NCBI GenBank assembly: GCA_963746185.1
Contig: CAVVAE010000004.1
Location: 496,001-560,000 of the forward strand
Source: CAVVAE01 sp963746185
GTDB lineage: Bacteria; Actinomycetota; Actinomycetes; Propionibacteriales; Nocardioidaceae
DNA length: 64,000 bases
Reading direction: 5' to 3'
How positions within the stretch are numbered: position 1 is the stretch's first letter; each line of letters begins with the position of its first letter. Both the position numbers and the translations under genes were made by a program. The notes below the pieces were generated by a model that was not told the DNA's origin, made no database searches, and worked only from the letters and a program-made list of their open reading frames with translations. This document shows, one piece after another, positions 24,337 through 32,679 of the stretch.

Positions 24337-24404
24337 GGCGCCGACCCAGGTTCGATGCCGCATCGTCCTGGGCGCGCTCGCCATCGTCAAGGAAGACTAG
24401 GTAC

Positions 24405-24992
24405 GTGACTGATCGATTCGAGACCAAGCCGTTGACGCCGACGACCTGGTCCGACCTCGAGGAACTCTTCGCGCTACCCGGCGGCTCGATCGTGCGTGGC
24501 TGCTGGTGCATGTTCTACCGGCGTACCGGGCAGGTCTCCACATCGGCGGCCGCCGGCCGAGACAACAAGCAGCAGTTCTGTGATCTCGTCGAGGCCGGCA
24601 CCGTTCCAGGGCTGGTGGGGTATCTCCACGGCAGCCCGGTCGGCTGGATCAGCCTGGGTCCGCGCGAGGACTACCTCAAGCTGCGGCGCTCACCGATCAT
24701 GAAGCCTGTCGACGACAAAGAGGTCTGGTCGATCGTGTGCACCTTCGTCGCCAAAGCCCAACGCGGTAAGGGATTGCAGCACCACCTGCTGGCCGCCGCC
24801 CTCGACTACGCCCGTGACTCCGGCGTACGTCTGCTCGAGGCCTATCCCATCGACAAGCCCGAGCGAAGTCACGACGACTTCATGTTCTTCGGCTCTCGTG
24901 GCCTCTACGAGCGAGCCGGGTTCCGCGAGGTCGTACGCCGCTCACCCACCCGGGTCGTCATGCGCCGAGGACTGCGGCCTCGGAAGAGCTGA
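24405..24992 (+). CDS. GNAT-family N-acetyltransferase
   Basis: A 195-residue protein with GYLHGSPVGWISLGPREDYL, VWSIVCTFVAKAQRGKGLQH (acetyl-CoA loop RGKGLQ), HLLAAALDYARDSGVRLLEA and FFGSRGLYERAGFREVVR. The N-terminal RGCWCMFYRR motif is shared by a cysteine-containing GNAT subgroup of actinomycetes. The substrate is unknown. The GTG start has AAGGAAG about ten bases upstream. Confidence 0.85.
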   Translation: MTDRFETKPLTPTTWSDLEELFALPGGSIVRGCWCMFYRRTGQVSTSAAAGRDNKQQFCDLVEAGTVPGLVGYLHGSPVGWISLGPREDYLKLRRSPIMKPVDDKEVWSIVCTFVAKAQRGKGLQHHLLAAALDYARDSGVRLLEAYPIDKPERSHDDFMFFGSRGLYERAGFREVVRRSPTRVVMRRGLRPRKS

Positions 24993-25068
24993 GGCGAGCC
25001 GCCCATGGCGTCAACAGCGTGGGTGGTACTAGCCCCAAGGTCGCATGGTGCAGATGCGGGTGCGTCCC

Positions 25069-25074
25069 TACCGT
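25069..25074 (+). promoter_or_regulatory. -10 hexamer TACCGT, leaderless start of glycosyltransferase gene
   Basis: TACCGT ends 6 bases before ATG 25081 and supports that start over in-frame ATGs at 25045 and 25054. Confidence 0.45.
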
Positions 25075-25080
25075 GTTCAC

Positions 25081-26280
25081 ATGAGTCCGTCTGAGGTAGC
25101 CGACCCACATCGCGTCTACCTGCTCGTCTCGTCACCCGACGCAGCAGGTGGGATTGCCCGGGCCTCGGCCAACCTCGCGAACCGGCTCGTCGAGACACGC
25201 CAGGTAGAGATCATCGGTCTGCGTCGGCTCGGTCAGGGTCGTCGATACCCGCTCGACCCTCGAGTCGGAGTCAGGCATGCGTCTGACCTCGTCAACCCTT
25301 TCAACCGCTGGATGCAGTTGCTGCCCAGCCGGCTCGCGGGCTTCTCTCGCGCCCAGGGTCACTCAGCCTTGTCCGACCTCATGCTCCGGCGGATTCTCCA
25401 GACACTTCACCCAGGAATCGTCATCTCGACGCGGCCGGCACTGCACCTGGCGTCGGTTCGCTACGCCCCGAATCACTGCATCAAGATCGGCCAGGACCAC
25501 GTCAACCTCGACTTTCGGGTCCGGAACTCTTCACTCTCGCTCATCCGGCGCGCCATCGACGGACTCGACCATTTCGTCGTCCTCACCGAAGCTGACGCCG
25601 CTGGCTACCGGGAGGCCTTTCCCGCCGCCGCAGAGCGGGTCAGCGTCATCCGCAACGCCGCGCCGTGGCCCATCACCAACTCCGAACGGACGAGACGGAA
25701 GGTGGTCGTCGGTGCCGGCCAACTCGGCGTTCGCAAGGGCTTTGACCGGCTGATCGAGGCCTACGCCTGGGTGGCCCACCAACGGCCTGAGTGGCGGCTC
25801 CACATCTATGGCTCGGGTCCGCTTCGTGACGAGCTGGCTCAACTCATCTCTGATCTCGGACTGGATGACCAGGTGGTGCTCAAGGGGCGGGTCGCAGCGT
25901 TGGACCGGGTGTTGGAGGAGGCCTCGGTGTTTGCGCTGACGTCTCGCAACGAGGGCTTCCCCATGGTGCTCATCGAGGCGATGACCAAGGGTGTGCCGAT
26001 CGTCAGCTTCGACTGCCCTCGCGGTCCGGCGGAGATCGTGGTCGACGGCGAAACCGGCTTCCTCGTTGCTGACGGCGACGGCACGGGCCTGACGTCGGCG
26101 CTCGTGAAGGTGATGGACGACGACGAGCTGCGTGCACGCATGAGCGTGCGTACGCGGCAGGAGGCGGAGCAGTACCAGCCCAAGCACATCCTCCGAGCCT
26201 GGACCGATCTGTTCCGGCACCTCACCGAAGAGCGGGCCATCCCTCGCGAGGCAAGCCGAGCGGTCGAGCGGGACGCCTGA
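25081..26280 (+). CDS. GT4-family glycosyltransferase
   Basis: A 399-residue GT-B glycosyltransferase. The N-terminal domain has SPDAAGGIARASANLANRLV; the C-terminal donor-binding domain has VVVGAGQLGVRKGFDRLIEA, LHIYGSGPLRDELAQLISDL and the GT4 Glu-x7-Glu signature NEGFPMVLIEAMTKGVPIVS. It probably transfers a sugar from a nucleotide donor to a surface polymer or lipid. No transmembrane segment is seen. It is transcribed alone, and no other polysaccharide gene is nearby apart from gtrA 20 kb away. Confidence 0.9.
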   Translation: MSPSEVADPHRVYLLVSSPDAAGGIARASANLANRLVETRQVEIIGLRRLGQGRRYPLDPRVGVRHASDLVNPFNRWMQLLPSRLAGFSRAQGHSALSDLMLRRILQTLHPGIVISTRPALHLASVRYAPNHCIKIGQDHVNLDFRVRNSSLSLIRRAIDGLDHFVVLTEADAAGYREAFPAAAERVSVIRNAAPWPITNSERTRRKVVVGAGQLGVRKGFDRLIEAYAWVAHQRPEWRLHIYGSGPLRDELAQLISDLGLDDQVVLKGRVAALDRVLEEASVFALTSRNEGFPMVLIEAMTKGVPIVSFDCPRGPAEIVVDGETGFLVADGDGTGLTSALVKVMDDDELRARMSVRTRQEAEQYQPKHILRAWTDLFRHLTEERAIPREASRAVERDA

Positions 26281-26325
26281 CGGCCGAAGGCTCAGGGGTG
26301 GAGGCGGTCGCAGGCACATTCGCCT

Positions 26326-26331
26326 TAGACT
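26326..26331 (+). promoter_or_regulatory. Possible -10 TAGACT of the accA-type gene
   Basis: TAGACT lies 37 bases before GTG 26369. Transcription from it would give a short leader containing GAGGAG at 26357-26362, so this gene, unlike many neighbours, appears to have a normal ribosome-binding site. Confidence 0.35.
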
Positions 26332-26368
26332 CAGGCCGTCGTACTCGCTGATCGCTGAGGAGTTCTTC

Positions 26369-28135
26369 GTGCCTGAGCAGCGCCCGCTGACCAAGGTCTT
26401 GATCGCCAACCGTGGCGAGATCGCCGTCCGCGTGATCCGTGCCTGCAAGGACGCCGGGATCGGAAGCGTCGCCGTATACGCCGAACCTGACCGCGATGCG
26501 TTGTTCGTCAGGATCGCCGACGAGGCCTACTCACTCGATGGCTCGACTCCCGCGGATTCCTACCTCGACATCGACAAGATCCTCGCAGCGGCCAAGCGCT
26601 CAGGCGCTGACTCCGTCCATCCCGGTTACGGGTTCCTGGCTGAGAACTCCGGCTTCGCACAGGCGGTCATCGACGCCGGCCTGGTGTGGATCGGCCCGCC
26701 GCCTGCCGCGATCGACTCACTCGGCGACAAGGTCCAAGCCCGTCACATCGCCCAGAAGGTCGGCGCGCCGTTGGTCGCCGGCACCAAGGATCCGGTCAAG
26801 GACGCGAGCGAGGTCGTCGACTTCGCGCGAGAGCATGGGCTGCCGATCGCGATCAAGGCCGCCTTCGGTGGCGGGGGTCGCGGTCTCAAGGTGGCGCGCA
26901 AGGAGGAAGAAGTCGCCGAGCTCTACGAGTCGGCCGTACGCGAGGCAGTGACAGCGTTCGGACGCGGCGAGTGCTTCGTCGAGCGCTACCTCGACAAGCC
27001 GCGGCACGTCGAGACGCAATGCCTGGCCGACCAGCATGGCAACGTCGTCGTCGTGTCGACCCGCGACTGCTCGTTGCAGCGTCGCCACCAAAAGCTCGTC
27101 GAGGAGGCACCGGCGCCGTTCCTCAGTGAAGAGCAGCGCGACCTCCTCTACCGATCGTCCAAGGCGATCCTGTCGGAGGCCGGGTACGTCGGGGCCGGCA
27201 CCTGCGAGTTCCTCGTCGGACAAGACGGCACGATCTCCTTCCTCGAGGTCAACACCCGCCTCCAGGTCGAACACCCTGTCACTGAAGAGGTCACCGGGAT
27301 CGACCTGGTGCGCGAGATGTTCCGGATCGCGGCCGGCGAAGAACTCGGGTACGACGACCCGGTCATCGACGGCCACTCGATCGAGTTCCGGATCAACGCC
27401 GAAGACGCTGGCCGCAACTTCATGCCCGCCCCCGGCACACTCACGCGCTGGCATGCCCCCTCAGGGCCAGGCGTGCGACTCGACGGTGGCTACGACCAGG
27501 GCGAGACGGTACCCGGCTCGTTCGACTCGCTCGTCGCGAAGCTCATCGTGACCGGTCGAAGTCGCACGCAAGCCCTCGAACGGTCGCGTCGCGCCCTCGA
27601 CGAGTTCGTCGTCGAAGGCATGCCCACCGTGATCCCCTTCCACCGCCGCGTCGTCGACGACCCGGCATACATCGGTGACGGTGACACTTTCAGCGTCTTC
27701 ACCAGCTGGATCGAGACCGAGTTCGACAACACCATCCCGCCGTACGAGCGAGGCGATGAGCCTGACGAGCCCGCCATCCGCGAGACCGTGACCGTCGAGG
27801 TCGGCGGCAAGCGGCTCGAGGTCTCCCTGCCGGCCGGGCTGGCCGGCACCGCATCGGCGGCTGGGGCCAAGAAACCCGCCAAGCGTTCGGCGGGCAAGAA
27901 GGCCGGCGCCGCTGCTGGCGGGAACGCCCTCACCGCGCCAATGCAGGGCACGATCGTCAAGCTCGCGGTCGAGGAGGGTCAGCAGGTGGCCGCCGGAGAT
28001 CTGATCGTCGTCCTCGAAGCAATGAAGATGGAGCAACCCATCAACGCGCACAAGGCGGGGACGATCACCGGCCTGGTGGCCGAGGTCGGCACGACGGTCA
28101 CGAGTGGTTCCGTGCTGTGCGAAATCACTGACTGA
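26369..28135 (+). CDS. accA3: Acyl-CoA carboxylase alpha subunit (biotin carboxylase + BCCP)
   Basis: A 588-residue two-function subunit. The biotin carboxylase part (about residues 1-450) has VLIANRGEIAVRVIRACKDA, AAFGGGGRGLKVARKEEE (ATP-grasp loop), FLEVNTRLQVEHPVTEEVTG and EFRINAED. An Ala/Lys linker leads to the biotin carrier domain with the biotin site VLEAMKMEQP (about 550-559). It carboxylates its own biotin with ATP and bicarbonate and hands the group to an AccD subunit such as that at 7558. GAGGAG precedes the GTG start by six bases. Its 3' end overlaps the convergent DUF3800 gene by 11 bases. Confidence 0.94.
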   Translation: MPEQRPLTKVLIANRGEIAVRVIRACKDAGIGSVAVYAEPDRDALFVRIADEAYSLDGSTPADSYLDIDKILAAAKRSGADSVHPGYGFLAENSGFAQAVIDAGLVWIGPPPAAIDSLGDKVQARHIAQKVGAPLVAGTKDPVKDASEVVDFAREHGLPIAIKAAFGGGGRGLKVARKEEEVAELYESAVREAVTAFGRGECFVERYLDKPRHVETQCLADQHGNVVVVSTRDCSLQRRHQKLVEEAPAPFLSEEQRDLLYRSSKAILSEAGYVGAGTCEFLVGQDGTISFLEVNTRLQVEHPVTEEVTGIDLVREMFRIAAGEELGYDDPVIDGHSIEFRINAEDAGRNFMPAPGTLTRWHAPSGPGVRLDGGYDQGETVPGSFDSLVAKLIVTGRSRTQALERSRRALDEFVVEGMPTVIPFHRRVVDDPAYIGDGDTFSVFTSWIETEFDNTIPPYERGDEPDEPAIRETVTVEVGGKRLEVSLPAGLAGTASAAGAKKPAKRSAGKKAGAAAGGNALTAPMQGTIVKLAVEEGQQVAAGDLIVVLEAMKMEQPINAHKAGTITGLVAEVGTTVTSGSVLCEITD

Positions 28136-29108
28136 GCGCGGCCCAACTTCGCTCGTCCGCCCAGAACGAGAGCGGACTGACGTACTGACGCAGCCAGGTC
28201 GTGTAGCCACGCCCGCTACGGCCGTGCAGCTCGTCCGACGCCATCGTGCGCGCCACGCCAGCCAGGAAGTCAGCCAGCTGAACCCGCGGATCTGCTTGTG
28301 AGTCCACCAGCCGCAGGTCGACCAGCTCTCCGCGTGCGATGTCCTCGACGCCGGGCGGCGCCTGCTTCTCGACGATCGATTTGATCTCGTCCACGCGGAG
28401 TGCGGTCAGGGTGTTGGTCTCGTCGTGCACCACGCTGACAGCCCTTCCGCCGCGGCTCCAGGAGACGACCGTCGCGACGATGGCAGGGATGAGCGGGTCG
28501 AGTACCGGGATGCTCGCCGGGCTCGCGTCGAGCTGCGCGCGGTATGCACGTGCCCTCGGCCCTGCCTGCCGAAGCCGGTTGACGATGCCTCCGAGCCTGC
28601 CGGTTGGCCGAGCCAGGCCGAGGTCGTCGGTCGCCCGGCCGAACGCTTCGACCGAGGCGTCTAGGCCGAGCAGGTTGCGGCTGCGCATCAGCCCGTTCGA
28701 CGCGACCAGGAATGCGAGCCACGAGTCGGGTCCGAACGCGGCCGGACCCTGGCGGTACAACGTGGTCGCCGTGTCTGTGTCGGCGTCCTCGAGGAGCGCT
28801 GCCACGAGTCGATCCACCAGCAGGTAGCGCTTGTCGGTCAGATGGACCTGAGCTTGGCCGCGGATGGGTCCCGACGGCCCGAGGAACCACTCGAGGGTCG
28901 ACCCGTGCTTCGCCCTGAGCAGGTGGTTCGCCTTATACTCCGTCGCCGGCGAGCCGATCCGGTCGCGCAGTTCCACGAGGCAATCTCGGGCTCGTTCCCA
29001 GGTCACCGCAACACTGGCATGCGCGAACACATCGGTGTTGCCGCCGACGAGGTTCTCACCCTCCGAGCCGGACTCGTCGCAGGCAAGCTCGATCGGTTCG
29101 GCGGGCAT
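28125..29108 (-). CDS. DUF3800-family protein
   Basis: A 327-residue protein starting MPAEPIELACDESGSEGENL. The DESG motif near residue 10 and the late DPRVQLADFLAGVAR block are the acidic hallmarks of DUF3800, an RNase-H-like fold probably acting on nucleic acid and common in mobile and defence contexts. No partner gene is next to it. The start is uncertain: ATG 29108 fits the family, but ATG 29120 and TTG 29144 are in frame. It lies between two biotin-carboxylase genes, and its stop overlaps accA3 by 11 bases tail to tail. Confidence 0.75.
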   Translation of the reverse strand: MPAEPIELACDESGSEGENLVGGNTDVFAHASVAVTWERARDCLVELRDRIGSPATEYKANHLLRAKHGSTLEWFLGPSGPIRGQAQVHLTDKRYLLVDRLVAALLEDADTDTATTLYRQGPAAFGPDSWLAFLVASNGLMRSRNLLGLDASVEAFGRATDDLGLARPTGRLGGIVNRLRQAGPRARAYRAQLDASPASIPVLDPLIPAIVATVVSWSRGGRAVSVVHDETNTLTALRVDEIKSIVEKQAPPGVEDIARGELVDLRLVDSQADPRVQLADFLAGVARTMASDELHGRSGRGYTTWLRQYVSPLSFWADERSWAALSQ

Positions 29109-29247
29109 GACCGCGATCATCGGTGATTCGCGCGCGAACAACAACCTGTTTCGCCTGACACAGTGACCCGAACGGGGACGTGACGTGTGCGCGATTCACG
29201 TGGCTTGTCGCGGCTGTTCGCGCGGCTCCGCCGCTGCGGACAGCCCG

Positions 29248-29253
29248 TAGGCT
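29248..29253 (+). promoter_or_regulatory. -10 hexamer TAGGCT, leaderless start of pyc
   Basis: TAGGCT ends 7 bases before ATG 29261. GAGGG between them is too close to serve as a normal ribosome-binding site. Confidence 0.4.
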
Positions 29254-29260
29254 GAGGGCC

Positions 29261-32200
29261 ATGTTCGCGAAGGTGCTGGTGGCCAACCGTGGCGAGATCG
29301 CGGTCCGGGCGTTCCGGGCGGCGTACGAGCTCGGCGCCAAGACCGTCGCGGTGTTTCCCCATGAGGACCGTGGTTCCGAGCATCGACTCAAGGCAGACGA
29401 GGCCTACGAGATCGGCGAGCGCGGCCACCCGGTGCGCGCTTACCTCGACCCCGACGCCATCGTCGAGGCGGCCCTACGCTCTGGCGCGGAGGCGGTCTAT
29501 CCCGGCTACGGCTTCCTGTCGGAGAACCCTCAGCTGGCCCAGGCGTGCGCCACCGCTGGCATCGCGTTCGTCGGGCCCTCAGCGGACGTGCTTCGCCTGA
29601 CGGGGAACAAGGCGACAGCGGTTCGAGCGGCTCGCGAGGCCGGCGTCCCCGTCCTGGCGAACGTCGAACCGTCCCGTGATGCTGACCAGCTCGTCCAAGC
29701 GGCCGCAGAGCTCACGTTCCCTGTCTTCGTGAAGGCGGTGGCAGGAGGTGGCGGCCGCGGGATGCGCCGTGTCGATGCGCCCGACACTCTGCGCGAGTCC
29801 ATCGAGTCGGCGATGCGGGAGGCCGAAGGCGCCTTCGGCGACCCGACCGTGTTCATCGAGGAGGCGGTGACCGACCCGCGCCATATCGAGGTGCAGATCC
29901 TCGCCGACGCTCAAGGCGACGTCATCCACTTGTTCGAGCGCGACTGCTCGATGCAACGACGACACCAGAAGGTCGTCGAGATCGCCCCCGCCCCCAACCT
30001 CGACCCGGAGCTTCGCGATCGGCTGTGCTCGGACGCGGTCGCGTTGGCCCGACAGATCGGCTACACGAACGCGGGCACGGTGGAGTTCCTGGTGAGCCCC
30101 GAAGGCAAGCACGTCTTCATCGAGATGAACCCACGCATCCAAGTCGAGCACACCGTGACCGAGGAGATCACTGACGTCGATCTCGTGCAGTCGCAGCTGC
30201 GCATCGCTGCCGGTGAGACCTTGGCTGATCTCGGGTTGCGCCAGGAGGATCTGGTCATCCGTGGTGCAGCCTTGCAATGCCGGATCACCACCGAGGACCC
30301 GTCCAACGGCTTCCGGCCCGACACCGGGCGCATCACGGCGTACCGGTCTCCAGGCGGGGCTGGGATTCGGCTCGACGGCGGTACGACGTACACGGGCGCC
30401 GAGGTGTCCGCGCACTTCGACTCGATGCTCACCAAGCTGACTTGTCGCGGGCGCACGTTCGAGATCGCGGTCGACCGGGCTCGAAGAGCAGTGGCGGAGT
30501 TCAGGATCCGCGGCGTCGCCACCAACATCCCATTCCTGCAGGCGGTGCTGGACGACCCGACGTTCCGCGCCGGGCGAGTGACGACCTCGTTCATCGAGCA
30601 GCATCCGAGCCTGTTGACGGCGCGGTCCTCGGCCGACCGCGGCACGCGGCTGCTGCACTACCTCGCCGACGTGACCGTCAACAAGCCGTATGGAGAACCA
30701 CCGAGCGAGGTCGACCCGTCCAGCAAACTCCCACCGCTCGACGCCAATGATGCACCGCCCGGGTCTCGGCAACGACTGCTCGAGCTGGGACCGGACCGGT
30801 TCGCTGCGGCGCTTCGCGAGCAAACCGCTGTCGCCGTCACCGACACGACGATGCGTGACGCGCACCAGTCGCTGCTCGCCACCCGGGTGAGGACCAGGGA
30901 CCTGGCCGCCGTCGCACCTCACCTGGCCGCGCTGACACCGGAGCTGCTCTCGGTCGAGGCTTGGGGTGGAGCGACGTACGACGTGGCACTCCGCTTCCTC
31001 GCCGAGGACCCCTGGGAGCGGCTAGCGGCGCTACGCGAGGCGATGCCCAATATCTGCCTGCAGATGCTCTTGCGCGGACGCAACACCGTCGGCTACACGC
31101 CTTACCCGACCGAAGTGACGGACGCCTTCGTTGCCGAGGCAGCCGAGACCGGGATCGACATCTTCCGCATCTTCGACGCCCTCAACGACGTCGGACAGAT
31201 GCGCGCCGCGATCGATGCCGTCAGAGCGACGTCGACCGGCGTGGCCGAGGTCGCGCTGTGCTACACCGGCGACCTGTCGAGCCCCGACGAAGACCTCTAC
31301 ACCCTTGACTACTACCTCCGCCTCGCCGACAGCATCGTCTCGGCAGGAGCACACGTCCTGGCGATTAAGGACATGGCCGGCCTGCTCCGAGTGCCGGCCT
31401 CGCGCACGCTGGTGACGGCACTGCGAGCACGCTTCGACCTTCCTGTGCACCTCCACACGCATGACACGCCCGGCGGTCAGCTGGCGACGCTGCTCGCAGC
31501 CGTCGACGCGGGGGTCGACGCCGTCGATGCCGCGAGTGCACCGTTGGCGGGCACGACCAGCCAGCCCGCGCTCGCCGCGCTGGTTGCGGCGACCGACCAC
31601 ACCGACCGAGCTACTGGGCTCTCGCTCTCCGCTCTCTGTGACCTCGAGCCCTACTGGGAGGCCACCCGCCGGCTGTACGCGCCCTTCGAAGCTGGCCTTC
31701 CCGGCCCGACCGGTCGCGTCTACACGCACGAGATCCCCGGCGGTCAGCTGTCGAATCTGCGTCAACAGGCGATCGCGCTCGGGCTGGGCGAGAAGTTCGA
31801 GCAGATCGAGGACATGTACGCCGCAGCCAACGACATCCTCGGCAACATCGTCAAGGTCACCCCGACGAGCAAGGTGGTCGGCGACTTGGCCCTGCATCTG
31901 GTGGCGGTTGACGCCGATCCGGATGAGTTCGCCGAAAACCCGGGCTCGTTCGACGTCCCGGACTCAGTGATCGGCTTCCTGTCGGGAGAGCTCGGCGATC
32001 CTCCTGGCGGGTGGCCCGAGCCGTTCAGGACCAAGGCGCTGGCCGGCCGAAAGGTCAAGCCACGTGAGGAGAAGCTCGAGGACGACGATGTCCAAGCCCT
32101 CAAGTCCGAGCGACGTGCGACGCTGAACCGGCTGCTGTTCCCGGGCCCGAGCAAGGAGTTCGACGAGTCTCGAGAACGCTACAGCGACCTGTCGGTCTTA

Positions 32201-32641
32201 CCGACGAGAGACTTTCTGTACGGGCTTGGGCCAGACGACGAACACGACGTCTATCTCGACGAGGGTGTACGCCTCATCCTCGGCCTCGAGTCGATCAGCC
32301 AGCCCGACGAGCGCGGGTTCCGCACGGTGATGTGCACGATCAACGGTCAGCTTCGCCCGGTTTCGGTGCGTGACCGATCTGTGTCGTCGGAGGCACCCAC
32401 CCGAGAGCACGTCGACGCCAGCGTGCCCGGGCAGATCGGAGCACCGTTTGACGGCGTCGTTTCCGTCGTCGTATCGGTCGGGGACGAGGTGTCAGCAGGA
32501 GCTACGGTCGCCACCATCGAAGCCATGAAGATGGAGGCGTCGATCACCAGCCCGATAGCGGGCACAGTCGAGAGAGTCGCACTCGACGGACCGCGGACTG
32601 TCGAAGGTGGCGACCTGGTGGTCGTCGTGGCGCCCGGCTGA
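29261..32641 (+). CDS. pyc: Pyruvate carboxylase
   Basis: A 1126-residue single-chain pyruvate carboxylase that makes oxaloacetate from pyruvate, ATP and bicarbonate. Domains in order: biotin carboxylase (about 1-450; VLVANRGEIAVRAFRAAYEL, AVAGGGGRGMRRVD, FIEMNPRIQVEHTVTEEITD); carboxyltransferase (about 520-800; VTDTTMRDAHQSLLATRVRT, FRIFDALNDVGQM, LHTHDTPGGQLATLLAAVDA); PYC/OADA region; biotin carrier at the C-terminus (IEAMKMEASI). Length matches the family. ATG 29261 is the family N-terminus and lies 7 bases after TAGGCT; an upstream in-frame ATG adds a non-homologous segment. BirA at 6666 should biotinylate it. Confidence 0.96.
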   Translation: MFAKVLVANRGEIAVRAFRAAYELGAKTVAVFPHEDRGSEHRLKADEAYEIGERGHPVRAYLDPDAIVEAALRSGAEAVYPGYGFLSENPQLAQACATAGIAFVGPSADVLRLTGNKATAVRAAREAGVPVLANVEPSRDADQLVQAAAELTFPVFVKAVAGGGGRGMRRVDAPDTLRESIESAMREAEGAFGDPTVFIEEAVTDPRHIEVQILADAQGDVIHLFERDCSMQRRHQKVVEIAPAPNLDPELRDRLCSDAVALARQIGYTNAGTVEFLVSPEGKHVFIEMNPRIQVEHTVTEEITDVDLVQSQLRIAAGETLADLGLRQEDLVIRGAALQCRITTEDPSNGFRPDTGRITAYRSPGGAGIRLDGGTTYTGAEVSAHFDSMLTKLTCRGRTFEIAVDRARRAVAEFRIRGVATNIPFLQAVLDDPTFRAGRVTTSFIEQHPSLLTARSSADRGTRLLHYLADVTVNKPYGEPPSEVDPSSKLPPLDANDAPPGSRQRLLELGPDRFAAALREQTAVAVTDTTMRDAHQSLLATRVRTRDLAAVAPHLAALTPELLSVEAWGGATYDVALRFLAEDPWERLAALREAMPNICLQMLLRGRNTVGYTPYPTEVTDAFVAEAAETGIDIFRIFDALNDVGQMRAAIDAVRATSTGVAEVALCYTGDLSSPDEDLYTLDYYLRLADSIVSAGAHVLAIKDMAGLLRVPASRTLVTALRARFDLPVHLHTHDTPGGQLATLLAAVDAGVDAVDAASAPLAGTTSQPALAALVAATDHTDRATGLSLSALCDLEPYWEATRRLYAPFEAGLPGPTGRVYTHEIPGGQLSNLRQQAIALGLGEKFEQIEDMYAAANDILGNIVKVTPTSKVVGDLALHLVAVDADPDEFAENPGSFDVPDSVIGFLSGELGDPPGGWPEPFRTKALAGRKVKPREEKLEDDDVQALKSERRATLNRLLFPGPSKEFDESRERYSDLSVLPTRDFLYGLGPDDEHDVYLDEGVRLILGLESISQPDERGFRTVMCTINGQLRPVSVRDRSVSSEAPTREHVDASVPGQIGAPFDGVVSVVVSVGDEVSAGATVATIEAMKMEASITSPIAGTVERVALDGPRTVEGGDLVVVVAPG

Positions 32642-32679
32642 TCTCAACCAGTTGACGGCGCTGTCGCGGTCACTGCGAG

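Noticed and set aside
29579..30922. A 447-residue open frame opposite the pyruvate carboxylase gene
   Set aside because: It lies wholly inside pyc, whose protein is full length and conserved.
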